Source: an uncultured Prevotellaceae bacterium (GTDB lineage Bacteria > Bacteroidota > Bacteroidia > Bacteroidales > Bacteroidaceae). From it: 48,353 bases of DNA. Both the position numbers and the translations under genes were made by a program. This document shows positions 9,144-15,959 of the stretch, piece after piece. The stretch is taken from the NCBI GenBank assembly GCA_900318815.1, contig ONMA01000032.1:1-48353 (forward strand), in the 5' to 3' direction. Numbering within the stretch: the stretch's first letter is position 1; each line of letters starts with the position of its first letter. The notes beneath the pieces are model-generated. The model saw only the letters and a list, made by a program, of their open reading frames with translations. It made no database searches and had not been told where the DNA came from.

Positions 9144-10277
9144 TTACAGGCTTTTCCTGAAGCAGCGGTGGCGGCGGTGCTGTATGGAATCTAAGTATTG
9201 CCACTGCGAGCGAACGGCCTCGTTGGCCTCCATCTGCGGCATGGCCTCGGCCCACTTGAAGCCGTAGCGCTGGAACTGCTGAATAAGGTCGTTGAAAATC
9301 AAGGCGTTGGCACCTTTTGCCCGGTACTCGGGCAGCACGCCGATGAGCAGCAGGTCCACGGTGTCGGTCTTGTGCCATTTCAGGATGCGCAGCAGCTGCC
9401 ACCACCCAAGGGGAAACAGGCGGCCGTCGTGCGTCTTCTGCAAAGCGCGGGAGAATGAGGGGAATGTGACACCGAAACCTATCATGCGGTCGCCGTCCAT
9501 CACGGCCGTCACCAGGTTCATGTCGGCTATCTTGATGTAGTCATCTACCAGCTTGTCTATCTGCCGCTGCGACAGCTTGGAGAAGCCGTACAGGTCTTTG
9601 TAGGTGTCGTTCAGCAGGTTGAAGACCTCGCGTCCCCATCCCCCGCTGGTCAGTTCGCGGCGGGTGAACTTATGTACGCGCAGGCCGTAGCGAGCCTCTA
9701 CCATCCGTGCAATCTTCCCGAACTTCTCTGGCATCACCTCCGGCACGCGCACTTTGTATTCCAGATAGTCGTTGTCCTTGCTGAAGCCGCCCAGCCTATT
9801 GATATGTTCGGCGTAGTAGGGATAGTTGTAGTTGATGTACATGGTCGACAGCTGGTCGAAGCCCTCAATCAGCATGCCCTCGCGGTCGGTATCGATGAAG
9901 CCCAGCGGACCGGCTATCTCGGTCATGCCCCGTTCGCGCCCCCAGTCTTCCACGGCCTTGAGCAGCGCGCCCGACACCTCGATGTCGTCGATGAAGTCGA
10001 ACCATCCGAAGCGCACCTGCCTTACCTTCCAGCACTCGTTGGCCCGGTGGTTGATGATGGCTGCCACGCGCCCCACCACCCGTCCGTCCTTGTAGGCCAG
10101 GAAGTAGTCGGCCTCGCAACATTCGAATGACGGGTTCTTGTCGTGGCGGAGTGTGGACATCTCGTCGAAAAACAAATAGGGCACGGCATAGTCGCTGCCG
10201 CGATACAGGTCGTAATAGAACTGGACAAAACGTCGCAACTGTTTTCGCGTGGCGACTTTACATATCTCTACACTCAT
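9144..10277 (-). CDS. GNAT-superfamily acyltransferase-like protein
   Basis: The 377-residue product resembles a conserved Bacteroidetes GNAT-like family. A first acyl-CoA N-acyltransferase fold lies at residues 1-180 (ADYFLAYKDGRVVGRVAAI, then AGPLGFIDTDREGMLIEGF) and a second half contains VTAVMDGDRMIGFGVTFPS and DTVDLLLIGVLPEYRAKGAN, the latter matching the CoA-binding beta-bulge region. It has no signal peptide, so it acts in the cytoplasm. The acceptor is unknown. It is convergent with the nucleotidyltransferase gene, 23 bases apart, and has a strong promoter of its own. Note that its GC content is higher than that of the polysaccharide genes to its left, which marks the boundary of the accessory locus. 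Confidence 0.78.
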   Translation of the reverse strand: MSVEICKVATRKQLRRFVQFYYDLYRGSDYAVPYLFFDEMSTLRHDKNPSFECCEADYFLAYKDGRVVGRVAAIINHRANECWKVRQVRFGWFDFIDDIEVSGALLKAVEDWGRERGMTEIAGPLGFIDTDREGMLIEGFDQLSTMYINYNYPYYAEHINRLGGFSKDNDYLEYKVRVPEVMPEKFGKIARMVEARYGLRVHKFTRRELTSGGWGREVFNLLNDTYKDLYGFSKLSQRQIDKLVDDYIKIADMNLVTAVMDGDRMIGFGVTFPSFSRALQKTHDGRLFPLGWWQLLRILKWHKTDTVDLLLIGVLPEYRAKGANALIFNDLIQQFQRYGFKWAEAMPQMEANEAVRSQWQYLDSIQHRRHRCFRKSL

Positions 10278-10338
10278 GTTCGCTTGTACGAATGATAGTC
10301 ATTTGCGTGATTTCTCGAAACTATTGTTTTTGGGTGTG

Positions 10339-10370
10339 CAAAGATACGTCAAAAACTTTAATAAGCCAAA
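10339..10370 (-). promoter_or_regulatory. Bacteroidetes promoter of the GNAT-like gene
   Basis: On the minus strand TTTG (10367-10370) and TATCTTTG (10339-10346) are 20 bases apart, an exact match to the consensus. Confidence 0.8.
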
Positions 10371-10396
10371 AGTTTTTCCTCTTTTTTCATTACTTT

Positions 10397-10795
10397 TTAA
10401 TATCCGCTGGATTGGTGGAGCCGTTCCAGGTTACCGTCCCACAGGTCGTGAAGGTCGTCAATGTCTTCCGACGGCGCATAGTCGACGACGCAGAGGCATA
10501 GTTCCTCCGTCAGTTCACTCCTGCCTATACGCATTTCCCAGTAGGCATCAGGGTCGTCTTCCTCGACCCATTGCAACTTGATGTGACTGTTTTTCTCACG
10601 TTCCAGGATATGGGCATGCAGCGTATGGTGCTCGCCGTATGGATTGCCCCACATCAGGCTTAGCATGCCGTTTTCTTCCTTCACCTCGTCGGCGAGCCAT
10701 CGCTCAAGCCCGTGGTCGGTACTCATGAGTTGCCAGAGCAAATCGGGTTTTCTGGCGTTAAGTGGATATTCAAGGTCTAATCTTTGCTTTTGCAT
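10397..10795 (-). CDS. START-like domain protein
   Basis: The 132-residue cytoplasmic protein fits the START-like family of Bacteroidetes (a small helix-grip fold related to Bet v1/AHSA1). It opens with MQKQRLDLEYPLNARKPDLL, has the LMSTDHGLERWLADEV segment near residue 23 and a core beta sheet with HIKLQWVEEDDPDAYWEMRI. Such folds bind hydrophobic ligands, but no ligand or partner is known for this family. It precedes the GNAT-like gene on the same strand by about 120 bases, yet that gene has its own promoter. A plausible -7 box (TAACTTTG, minus strand, 10850-10857) lies 55 bases upstream. Confidence 0.8.
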   Translation of the reverse strand: MQKQRLDLEYPLNARKPDLLWQLMSTDHGLERWLADEVKEENGMLSLMWGNPYGEHHTLHAHILEREKNSHIKLQWVEEDDPDAYWEMRIGRSELTEELCLCVVDYAPSEDIDDLHDLWDGNLERLHQSSGY

Positions 10796-10950
10796 GTAGC
10801 GTCATTCGTTAAGTTATCTTTTCGCAAGGAAGGATAGTATTGGTGGGGGCAAAGTTACAAAAAAGTAGGGATTTGTAAAGGGGTGGAAGTAAGATTTTAG
10901 GTCTTATTTTGTTAAATAATATTAACGGAGCCAAAATTTCTTGTCTAACC

Positions 10951-10982
10951 TTTGCCGTTGTTAATTTTAAGTAGTACTTTTG
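10951..10982 (+). promoter_or_regulatory. Promoter of the tRNA gene
   Basis: TTTG at 10951-10954 and TACTTTTG at 10975-10982 are 20 bases apart; the tRNA begins 19 bases downstream. Confidence 0.75.
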
Positions 10983-11000
10983 CACCCGCTTAACGCAGAT

Positions 11001-11074
11001 GGCGGGATAGCTCAGCTGGTTAGAGCGCATGATTCATAATCATGAGGTCGCCGGTTCAATCCCGGCTCCCGCTA
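11001..11074 (+). tRNA. tRNA-Met (anticodon CAT)
   Basis: A 74-base cloverleaf can be folded: acceptor arm GGCGGGA/TCCCGCT with a G-T first pair, D arm GCTC...GAGC, anticodon arm CATGA-TTCATAA-TCATG, T arm GCCGG-TTCAATC-CCGGC, discriminator A. The anticodon is CAT. It lacks the three G-C pairs of an initiator anticodon stem, so elongator methionine is most likely. A lysidine-modified isoleucine tRNA is the alternative. The CCA end is not encoded. Confidence 0.92.
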
Positions 11075-11087
11075 CACTGGAAAGTCA

Positions 11088-11117
11088 ACGAGTTACAGAG
11101 ATGTAGCTCGTTTTTTT
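11088..11117 (+). terminator. Intrinsic terminator after the tRNA
   Basis: ACGAG.TACA pairs with TGTA.CTCGT around a short loop and is followed by seven T residues (11111-11117). Confidence 0.7.
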
Positions 11118-11167
11118 GTTTTCCCGCCATCCAACTTTTTCCGCCTGTGAGGTTGGATAAAGACTGT

Positions 11168-12598
11168 TCATAGCCCCTTCTTGAAGAGATCATCGGCTGT
11201 TATCTGTTTGTTGACTTTCCTTGCGTACATATTATTATATAGGCCAAAGGGGGTTACGTAAACTTTTGAAAAGGATTTCTTCGTGTTTGTCACCTTTCTG
11301 AAAGTACGAAGCCTTTGTTCCACACGGTTGGCATACGCTTTGGTTATCTCATACTCACCTTCTGAATATTTCATTTCACAGATACTAATCGTCTTGTCTT
11401 TCCTGTCAATCAGTAAGTCAATCTGCCCGCCTGTTTTCAGATCCTCGTCAGCTTCAGGATCATTCTTTACAGCCTCAGACGGACGATAAGACCATGAACA
11501 GGGCGAATAGTAAGATCCATTGATGCCCAGAGCATTGATAATCTGGTCTATGTGGTGTAAGCAAACGGTCTCAAAGGCATAGCCTGACCATGCAATATAG
11601 TCTGGCTCTCCAATCTTCTGTAACCAATAATTTTTTCCATAGTCACATTCTGTCTTCATAAAGTGAAGATAGAATAGTGAAAACTGGTCCGTGAGTTGGA
11701 ACATCTTGTCTTTCTTTTCTTTTCCGAATGGACGGTACGAACGTATGAATTCACATGTCTCCAATTCTTCGAGCAATGTAGTGAGGTTGCCGTTGTTCGA
11801 TAGTTTCGCCTTGCTGATTAATTCCAGACGGGTCATCCCTTTCCGGGCACTACTGAGTGCGTTGATGACTGCAATGTGGTTCTCGGCCTTCTTAAAAAGT
11901 GAGTTGTATAGTTTGTTGAACTCATCAGTCAGTTCCCCGCCTCTGGTAAAGCATAGGCTGTTTATGTTTTCCGCAACACTCTTGTCCCTGTCAAAGAGCG
12001 ACAGATAATATGCAACGCCTCCGACTGCCATATAGCAGTCTATCATCTCAGGACGCTCATAGTTAAAACCTTTGCTATGGAAGTATTGCTCCATTTCTTC
12101 AAGGCAGAATGGAGAAATCAGCATCTTGTGGGTAACACGGTTGTGCAGCCCACCTCTGGCGTTGATCAGTTTCTTTAGCATCCATGATGTGGCCGAACCA
12201 CAGACAATCAACTTGATGTCATTCCGATAGTAGGCCCAGTCATTCCAGAAGTGCTCCAGCGCGGGAAGTTCATCGATGAAGATAATCTTGGTGCCTTCTC
12301 CCAGTTTCTCAATGTCTTTGGAGAGTTGACGGAAGGCCTCTGTCCAATTCTTGGGTATATCATCATCGTGGAAGAAATCGTCCAGCGCGTATGAGAAATT
12401 CAGCAGCTGATCTCCAAGGCGTGCATTTTCTTTGCCTGTCATTCTGAAGGTGAAACTTCCGTCCAGCAGTTCCTTCACAAGAAAAGTCTTGCCAACACGC
12501 CGCCTGCCATAGATGGCTATAAACTCCGACTGCTCTGAAGAAATGTACTTCTTCAAATCCCTTTTTTCTTTTTCACGACCAATAATAGCCTTTTCCAT
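11168..12598 (-). CDS. P-loop ATPase with C-terminal PD-(D/E)XK-like domain
   Basis: From the ATG at 12598 the protein has 476 residues; an upstream in-frame extension to 12742 crosses the promoter and operator-like repeats and is therefore rejected. It starts MEKAIIGREKEKRDLKKYIS, the usual beginning of ATPase_2/DUF234 proteins. Walker A is GRRRVGKT at residues 31-38 and Walker B is IIFIDELPALEH. The C-terminal nuclease-like domain shows QIDLLIDR followed by ISICEMKYS, giving the D...ExK pattern. The role of the family is not settled. It lies right after a tRNA gene, a common landing place for inserted DNA. Its promoter is overlapped by repeated GGCGCAATC sites, which suggests tight, perhaps self-made, control. 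Confidence 0.85.
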   Translation of the reverse strand: MEKAIIGREKEKRDLKKYISSEQSEFIAIYGRRRVGKTFLVKELLDGSFTFRMTGKENARLGDQLLNFSYALDDFFHDDDIPKNWTEAFRQLSKDIEKLGEGTKIIFIDELPALEHFWNDWAYYRNDIKLIVCGSATSWMLKKLINARGGLHNRVTHKMLISPFCLEEMEQYFHSKGFNYERPEMIDCYMAVGGVAYYLSLFDRDKSVAENINSLCFTRGGELTDEFNKLYNSLFKKAENHIAVINALSSARKGMTRLELISKAKLSNNGNLTTLLEELETCEFIRSYRPFGKEKKDKMFQLTDQFSLFYLHFMKTECDYGKNYWLQKIGEPDYIAWSGYAFETVCLHHIDQIINALGINGSYYSPCSWSYRPSEAVKNDPEADEDLKTGGQIDLLIDRKDKTISICEMKYSEGEYEITKAYANRVEQRLRTFRKVTNTKKSFSKVYVTPFGLYNNMYARKVNKQITADDLFKKGL

Positions 12599-12610
12599 AT
12601 CCTCGCTGTT

Positions 12611-12713
12611 TATAATCTGGCGCAAAGTTAATAAAAACATGCGATTGCGCCAAATAATAACTCTATAATCTGGCGCAATCTGGCAAAAAAGTTGAGATTG
12701 CGCCGGGTTATAA
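12611..12713 (-). promoter_or_regulatory. Four alternating GGCGCAATC motifs over the promoter of the third ATPase
   Basis: The minus-strand promoter has TTTG at 12651-12654 and TAACTTTG at 12623-12630, 20 bases apart. Four related sites surround it in alternating orientation: TATAATCTGGCGCAA (12611-12625, plus), GATTGCGCCAAATAATAA (12643-12660, minus), TATAATCTGGCGCAATC (12664-12680, plus), GATTGCGCCGGGTTATAA (12696-12713, minus). The first touches the -7 box and the second covers the -33 box, as expected of operators for a repressor. The two inner sites form a near-perfect inverted repeat. Confidence 0.7.
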
Positions 12714-12835
12714 CTCTTCTTGTTTAGCTTTGAGGCACTCAAACTTTCTTTTCATATATAGATCTTTCCATAAAAAGGTGACAGTTTAAAGAAAAAATGA
12801 TTAATTTTACCGCGAAATTAGTTAGTGCTGTACTG

Positions 12836-13072
12836 GAAAGACGCTGAAAGCGTCACCTCCCAATAGCCGTAGGTCGGAATGACCTACGGACAATAGACAA
12901 GGGAGGGGAAAGCACCCTGAAGGGGTGCCCCAACACTGCCGATAGGCGACCCCCATTCCCGAGCTATGCTCGCCTACCCGTAGCCTTTCAGGGGTCGATG
13001 TACCTTCTCACGTTCAATCCGCAGGTCGTTCCGACCTACGGCTATTGAGAGGTGACGCTTTCAGCGTCTTTC
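12836..13072. repeat. Large palindromic element with 54-base arms
   Basis: The arms 12836-12889 and 13019-13072 are inverted copies matching at 51 of 54 positions. Each arm contains two smaller hairpins, GACGCTGAAAGCGTC and GTAGGTCGGAATGACCTAC. The 129-base centre holds further hairpins: GCACCC/GGGTGC (12912-12928), CGAGC-TAT-GCTCG (12960-12972) and TAGGCGA/TCGCCTA (12943-12949 with 12970-12976). No ORF is conserved through it. It resembles REP/BIME-like palindromic repeats; the GACGCTGAAAGCGTC hairpin recurs at 40635-40649. Confidence 0.8.
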
Positions 13073-13086
13073 AATCGGACAAGTTG

Positions 13087-13296
13087 CCAAATTTCGACGA
13101 TACATTCGTTACACCCTGACGGAGCATTGATTACAGCCTGACGAAACATTAATCACACCGTGATGCTGCATTCATCACGGTGTGATTACATAAGTATCAA
13201 AGTGTGAAGTCCGTTGCATGACGGTGTGATCTCGCATGCACCAAGGTGAGATCTCGCATGCACCAAGGTGTAATCTCGCATGCACCAAGGTGTAAG
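13087..13296. repeat. 22-base-period degenerate tandem array
   Basis: From 13109 the sequence divides into eight consecutive 22-base units (13109, 13131, 13153, 13175, 13197, 13219, 13241, 13263) plus a partial unit at 13285; 13087-13108 may be another worn copy. The right-hand units are nearly identical, each with CCAAGGTG followed by ATCTCGCATGCA, while the left-hand units have diverged to forms such as TTACACCCTGACG. Two adjacent units (13151-13165 and 13173-13187) are perfect 15-base inverted arms. The unit is not a multiple of three and is not conserved as protein. It abuts the 3' end of thymidine kinase, whose stop is at 13310. Confidence 0.8.
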
Positions 13297-13309
13297 GAAT
13301 ACGCTGCCA

Positions 13310-13897
13310 TCATTCCTTTGCCGATTCGGCCAAAGCTTTCTGGTAGCAGTCGCGGCAGAGGGGTTCGTATTCGGCAGTTTCGCCGAGAAGGACACGGCGG
13401 TCGTTCGCCACTTTGCGATGGCTGATATAGGCCAGGTTGCCACACCGCACACAGATGGCATGCACCTTGGTAACCTCGTCGGCAATGGCACATAGTGCTG
13501 GCATGGGACCGAAGGGAACGCCCTTGAAGTCCATGTCGAGGCCAGCCACGATGACGCGGACACCACGATAGGCCAGTTCGTTGCACACGTCGACGAGTCC
13601 CATGTCGAAGAACTGCGCCTCGTCGATGCCCACCACGTCGATACCCTCGGCCAAGAGCAGAATGCTGGCCGACGAGTTGAGCGGAGTCGACGGGATATGC
13701 GTCTGGTCGTGACTCACCACGTCCTCCTCGGAGTAGCGAGTATCGATGGCAGGCTTGAAGATTTCCACCCGCTGCTTGGCAAACTGCGCACGCCGCATGC
13801 GCCTGATCAGCTCCTCTGTCTTGCCCGAGAACATCGAGCCGCACACCACTTCAATTCTTCCGGGGCGATGTGCCTCCCCTGTGAGATTTGATGTCAT
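13310..13897 (-). CDS. tdk: Thymidine kinase (type II)
   Basis: The 195-residue enzyme phosphorylates thymidine with ATP to dTMP in the pyrimidine salvage pathway. The P-loop is GSMFSGKT at residues 20-27, and the Walker-B-like DEAQFF has Asp92 and Glu93, the latter the expected catalytic base. A lasso/zinc domain is shown by CVRC (Cys149, Cys152) and CRDC (Cys181, Cys184). Length is normal for the bacterial type II family. It is divergent from rsmI, with its own promoter between the two. The stop codon lies 13 bases from a 22-base tandem array, so the array probably lies in its 3' untranslated region. Confidence 0.96.
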   Translation of the reverse strand: MTSNLTGEAHRPGRIEVVCGSMFSGKTEELIRRMRRAQFAKQRVEIFKPAIDTRYSEEDVVSHDQTHIPSTPLNSSASILLLAEGIDVVGIDEAQFFDMGLVDVCNELAYRGVRVIVAGLDMDFKGVPFGPMPALCAIADEVTKVHAICVRCGNLAYISHRKVANDRRVLLGETAEYEPLCRDCYQKALAESAKE

Positions 13898-13916
13898 ATT
13901 TATACAAAATGTGGTG

Positions 13917-13948
13917 CAAAATTACAAATACGTTTTAAAAATTGCAAA
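13917..13948 (-). promoter_or_regulatory. Promoter of tdk
   Basis: On the minus strand TTTG (13945-13948) and TAATTTTG (13917-13924) are 20 bases apart. Confidence 0.75.
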
Positions 13949-13963
13949 GAAATAGTGAGTTTT

Positions 13964-13994
13964 TTTGGCATTAAATAATATTTAACTATATTTG
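13964..13994 (+). promoter_or_regulatory. Promoter of rsmI, very close to the start codon
   Basis: TTTG at 13964-13967 and TATATTTG at 13987-13994 are 19 bases apart. The ATG of rsmI is at 14002, only seven bases after the -7 box, so the mRNA should have almost no 5' leader. Confidence 0.75.
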
Positions 13995-14001
13995 CCCCCA
14001 A

Positions 14002-14718
14002 ATGGGAACACTATACATCGTACCTACACCCGTTGGCAACATGGAGGACATGACTCTGCGCGCCATAAGGGTACTGAAGGAGGCAGACTTGATACTGGCC
14101 GAAGACACACGAACGTCGGGTGTCCTGCTGAAGCATTTCGACATCAAGAACCACCTGCAGTCGCACCATAAGTTCAACGAGCATGGCACGAGTGCTGCCG
14201 TGGTGCAGCGGTTGCTGGCAGGCGAGAACGTGGCACTGGTGAGCGATGCCGGCACGCCGGGCATCAGCGACCCGGGATTCTTCTTAGTGCGCGAGGCCGT
14301 CAGGGCGGGTGTTGAGGTGCTGACGCTTCCCGGAGCCACAGCATTCGTACCAGCCTTGGTGAGCAGCGGGCTGCCTTGCGACCGATTCTGCTTCGAAGGC
14401 TTCCTCCCGCAGAAGAAAGGCCGGCAGAGCAAGGTGGAGTCGCTACAGGAAGAGACGCGCACGATGATATTCTATGAGTCGCCCTACCGCGTGGTGAAGA
14501 CGCTCGAACTCTTTGCCACCTATTTCGGCGACGACCGCCAGGCCAGTGTGTGCCGCGAAATATCGAAGATACACGAGGAAAGCGTCAGGGGTACGCTGGC
14601 AGAGCTGATTGCCCATTTCACGGAGCACGAGCCGAAGGGCGAGATAGTCATCGTGGTGGCCGGTGCCGACGAGAAAGAAAAGGACAAGAAACAAAAACAA
14701 AAATCAGATCATATATGA
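14002..14718 (+). CDS. rsmI: 16S rRNA (cytidine-1402 2'-O)-methyltransferase RsmI
   Basis: The 238-residue SAM-dependent enzyme methylates the ribose of C1402 in the decoding centre of 16S rRNA. It has the tetrapyrrole-methylase fold with the family signatures GTLYIVPTPVGN at the N-terminus, LILAEDTRTSGVLLKHF near residue 30, SDAGTPGISDPG at residues 81-92, and GFLPQKKGR with FYESPYRVV further on. The C-terminus KEKDKKQKQK is a lysine-rich tail. Its TGA overlaps the ATG of the downstream lipoprotein (ATGA). The promoter lies immediately in front and predicts a nearly leaderless transcript. Confidence 0.95.
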   Translation: MGTLYIVPTPVGNMEDMTLRAIRVLKEADLILAEDTRTSGVLLKHFDIKNHLQSHHKFNEHGTSAAVVQRLLAGENVALVSDAGTPGISDPGFFLVREAVRAGVEVLTLPGATAFVPALVSSGLPCDRFCFEGFLPQKKGRQSKVESLQEETRTMIFYESPYRVVKTLELFATYFGDDRQASVCREISKIHEESVRGTLAELIAHFTEHEPKGEIVIVVAGADEKEKDKKQKQKSDHI

Positions 14719-15566
14719 AAAAAGTAGTTTTCATGGGGTTTTGCTTGCTTACGCTGGCTTCCTGCCAGATGGAAAACAAGAAGTCTTTTGACCAGGCTTT
14801 AGCCCAGCAACGTGATTCGCTGAACAAGATTATCACGCAGAAAGACGGTGAGATTGATGACATCATGAGTACGTTGAACGACATTGAGGAGGGTTTCCGC
14901 GAAATCAACGAGGCTCAAGGACGGGTGGCTGTGGCCAAACGGGGCGAAGGTGCCAGTTCGACGGCCCGCATCCGGGAGAACATGCAGTTCATCCAGAGTA
15001 CCATGCAGCAGAACCGCGAACTCATTGGCAAGCTGCGCCAGCGCCTGCGCGAGAGTTCCATCAATGCCGAGCAGCTGAAGCGCACTGTTGAGAACCTGAC
15101 TGCACAGTTGGAAGCCAAGAGTGCCGAGCTTGACAAGCTACGCGCCGAGCTGGACTCCAAGGACATACACATCATGGAACTGGACGAGCAGATTGCCGGA
15201 CTGAACAGCAATGTGACCGACTTGCAGAACGAGGGAGCCGCCAAGGACCAGACCATCTCGAAGCAGGACAAGGAGCTGAACACGGCCTGGTTTGTCTTCG
15301 GCACCAAGAAGGAACTGAAAGAACAGAACATCCTCGCTGGCGGCGAAGTGCTGCAGCGGAACTTCAACAAGGACTATTTCACGAAGATTGACATACGGGT
15401 TGACAAGGAAATCAAGCTCTACTCCAAGTCGGCCACCCTGCTGACCAACCACCCGGCAGGCAGCTACACGCTGGAACGCGACTCCAACAAGCAGTACGTG
15501 CTGCGCATCATCAATCCGCAGCAGTTCTGGAGCACCAGCAAATACTTAGTGATACAGGTGAAATGA
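14715..15566 (+). CDS. Coiled-coil lipoprotein
   Basis: Starting at the ATG that overlaps the rsmI stop, the product has 283 residues. It begins with a lipoprotein signal, MKKVVFMGFCLLTLASC, with the lipid-anchored cysteine at residue 17. Residues 25-190 are charged and heptad-like (QLKRTVENLTAQLEAKSAEL and similar), predicting a long coiled coil; a compact basic/aromatic C-terminal domain follows (KELNTAWFVFGTKKELKEQ). Bacteroidales genomes commonly hold such a protein, but I know no function. Periplasmic or outer-membrane scaffolding is an inference. Coupled translation with rsmI is suggested by the 4-base overlap. Confidence 0.85.
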   Translation: MKKVVFMGFCLLTLASCQMENKKSFDQALAQQRDSLNKIITQKDGEIDDIMSTLNDIEEGFREINEAQGRVAVAKRGEGASSTARIRENMQFIQSTMQQNRELIGKLRQRLRESSINAEQLKRTVENLTAQLEAKSAELDKLRAELDSKDIHIMELDEQIAGLNSNVTDLQNEGAAKDQTISKQDKELNTAWFVFGTKKELKEQNILAGGEVLQRNFNKDYFTKIDIRVDKEIKLYSKSATLLTNHPAGSYTLERDSNKQYVLRIINPQQFWSTSKYLVIQVK

Positions 15567-15594
15567 CGGCACTAAGTGATCATCAAAAATAACT

Positions 15595-15685
15595 GGTACA
15601 AAATAGAACACAGAGACACAGAGGCACAGAGTTTGATGGCTCCACAGATAATAAAAAACTCTGTGTCTTTGTGTCTCTGTGTTCA
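15595..15685 (+). repeat. Dispersed CACAGAGACACAGAG hairpin repeat, copy A
   Basis: The 5' side ACACAGAGACACAGAGGC and the 3' side TTTGTGTCTCTGTGTTC pair over a loop that includes TCCACAGATAATAAAAAAC. It follows the lipoprotein stop codon by 28 bases and could end its transcript. A near-identical copy lies in the opposite orientation at 40472-40563. The 79-codon ORF that crosses it is not a gene. Confidence 0.85.
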
Positions 15686-15794
15686 TAAAGCATCATCAGA
15701 AAACCAGAAACATCGCAAATTGAGCCGATTTTATTGTATAATTGCGTCAAAATGTAAAAAAATACAGTCTATTTTTGTATTTTTGATTAATTTA

Positions 15795-15826
15795 TTTGTA
15801 GTTTCAGAAAATTAACCGTAACTTTG
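15795..15826 (+). promoter_or_regulatory. Promoter of the SusC/SusD operon
   Basis: TTTG at 15795-15798 and TAACTTTG at 15819-15826 are 20 bases apart. The SusC start codon is at 15960, giving a leader of about 125 bases. Confidence 0.8.
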
Positions 15827-15842
15827 CAGACCGTTGCAAATA

Positions 15843-15906
15843 GTACACTTATGGTGTACGCCTGTGCCGCAGCTATTTCCGTAGAGCTTAACTGACGGCA
15901 TTTTTT
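15843..15906 (+). promoter_or_regulatory. Leader hairpins with a terminator-like element before susC
   Basis: The leader contains GTACAC/GTGTAC (15843-15859), then TGCCG-CAG (15865-15872) pairing with CTG-A-CGGCA (15892-15900), immediately followed by six T residues (15901-15906). This is the layout of an intrinsic terminator placed 54 bases before the start codon, so attenuation of the operon is possible. The stem has a bulge and is only moderately stable. Confidence 0.45.
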
Positions 15907-15959
15907 GCATTTATACAGAAGAAACAAGTAATAAAACCATAACGAGTTATAGAGTATCT

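Noticed and set aside
12599-12742. N-terminal extension of the third ATPase
   Set aside because: It runs through the promoter and operator-like repeats, and family members start at MEKAIIGREKEK.
13109-13296. Possible CRISPR array
   Set aside because: The 22-base units follow each other without spacers and there is no cas gene.
15576-15815. 79-residue ORF after the coiled-coil lipoprotein
   Set aside because: It translates the dispersed hairpin repeat; the same peptide pieces appear at 40472-40563.
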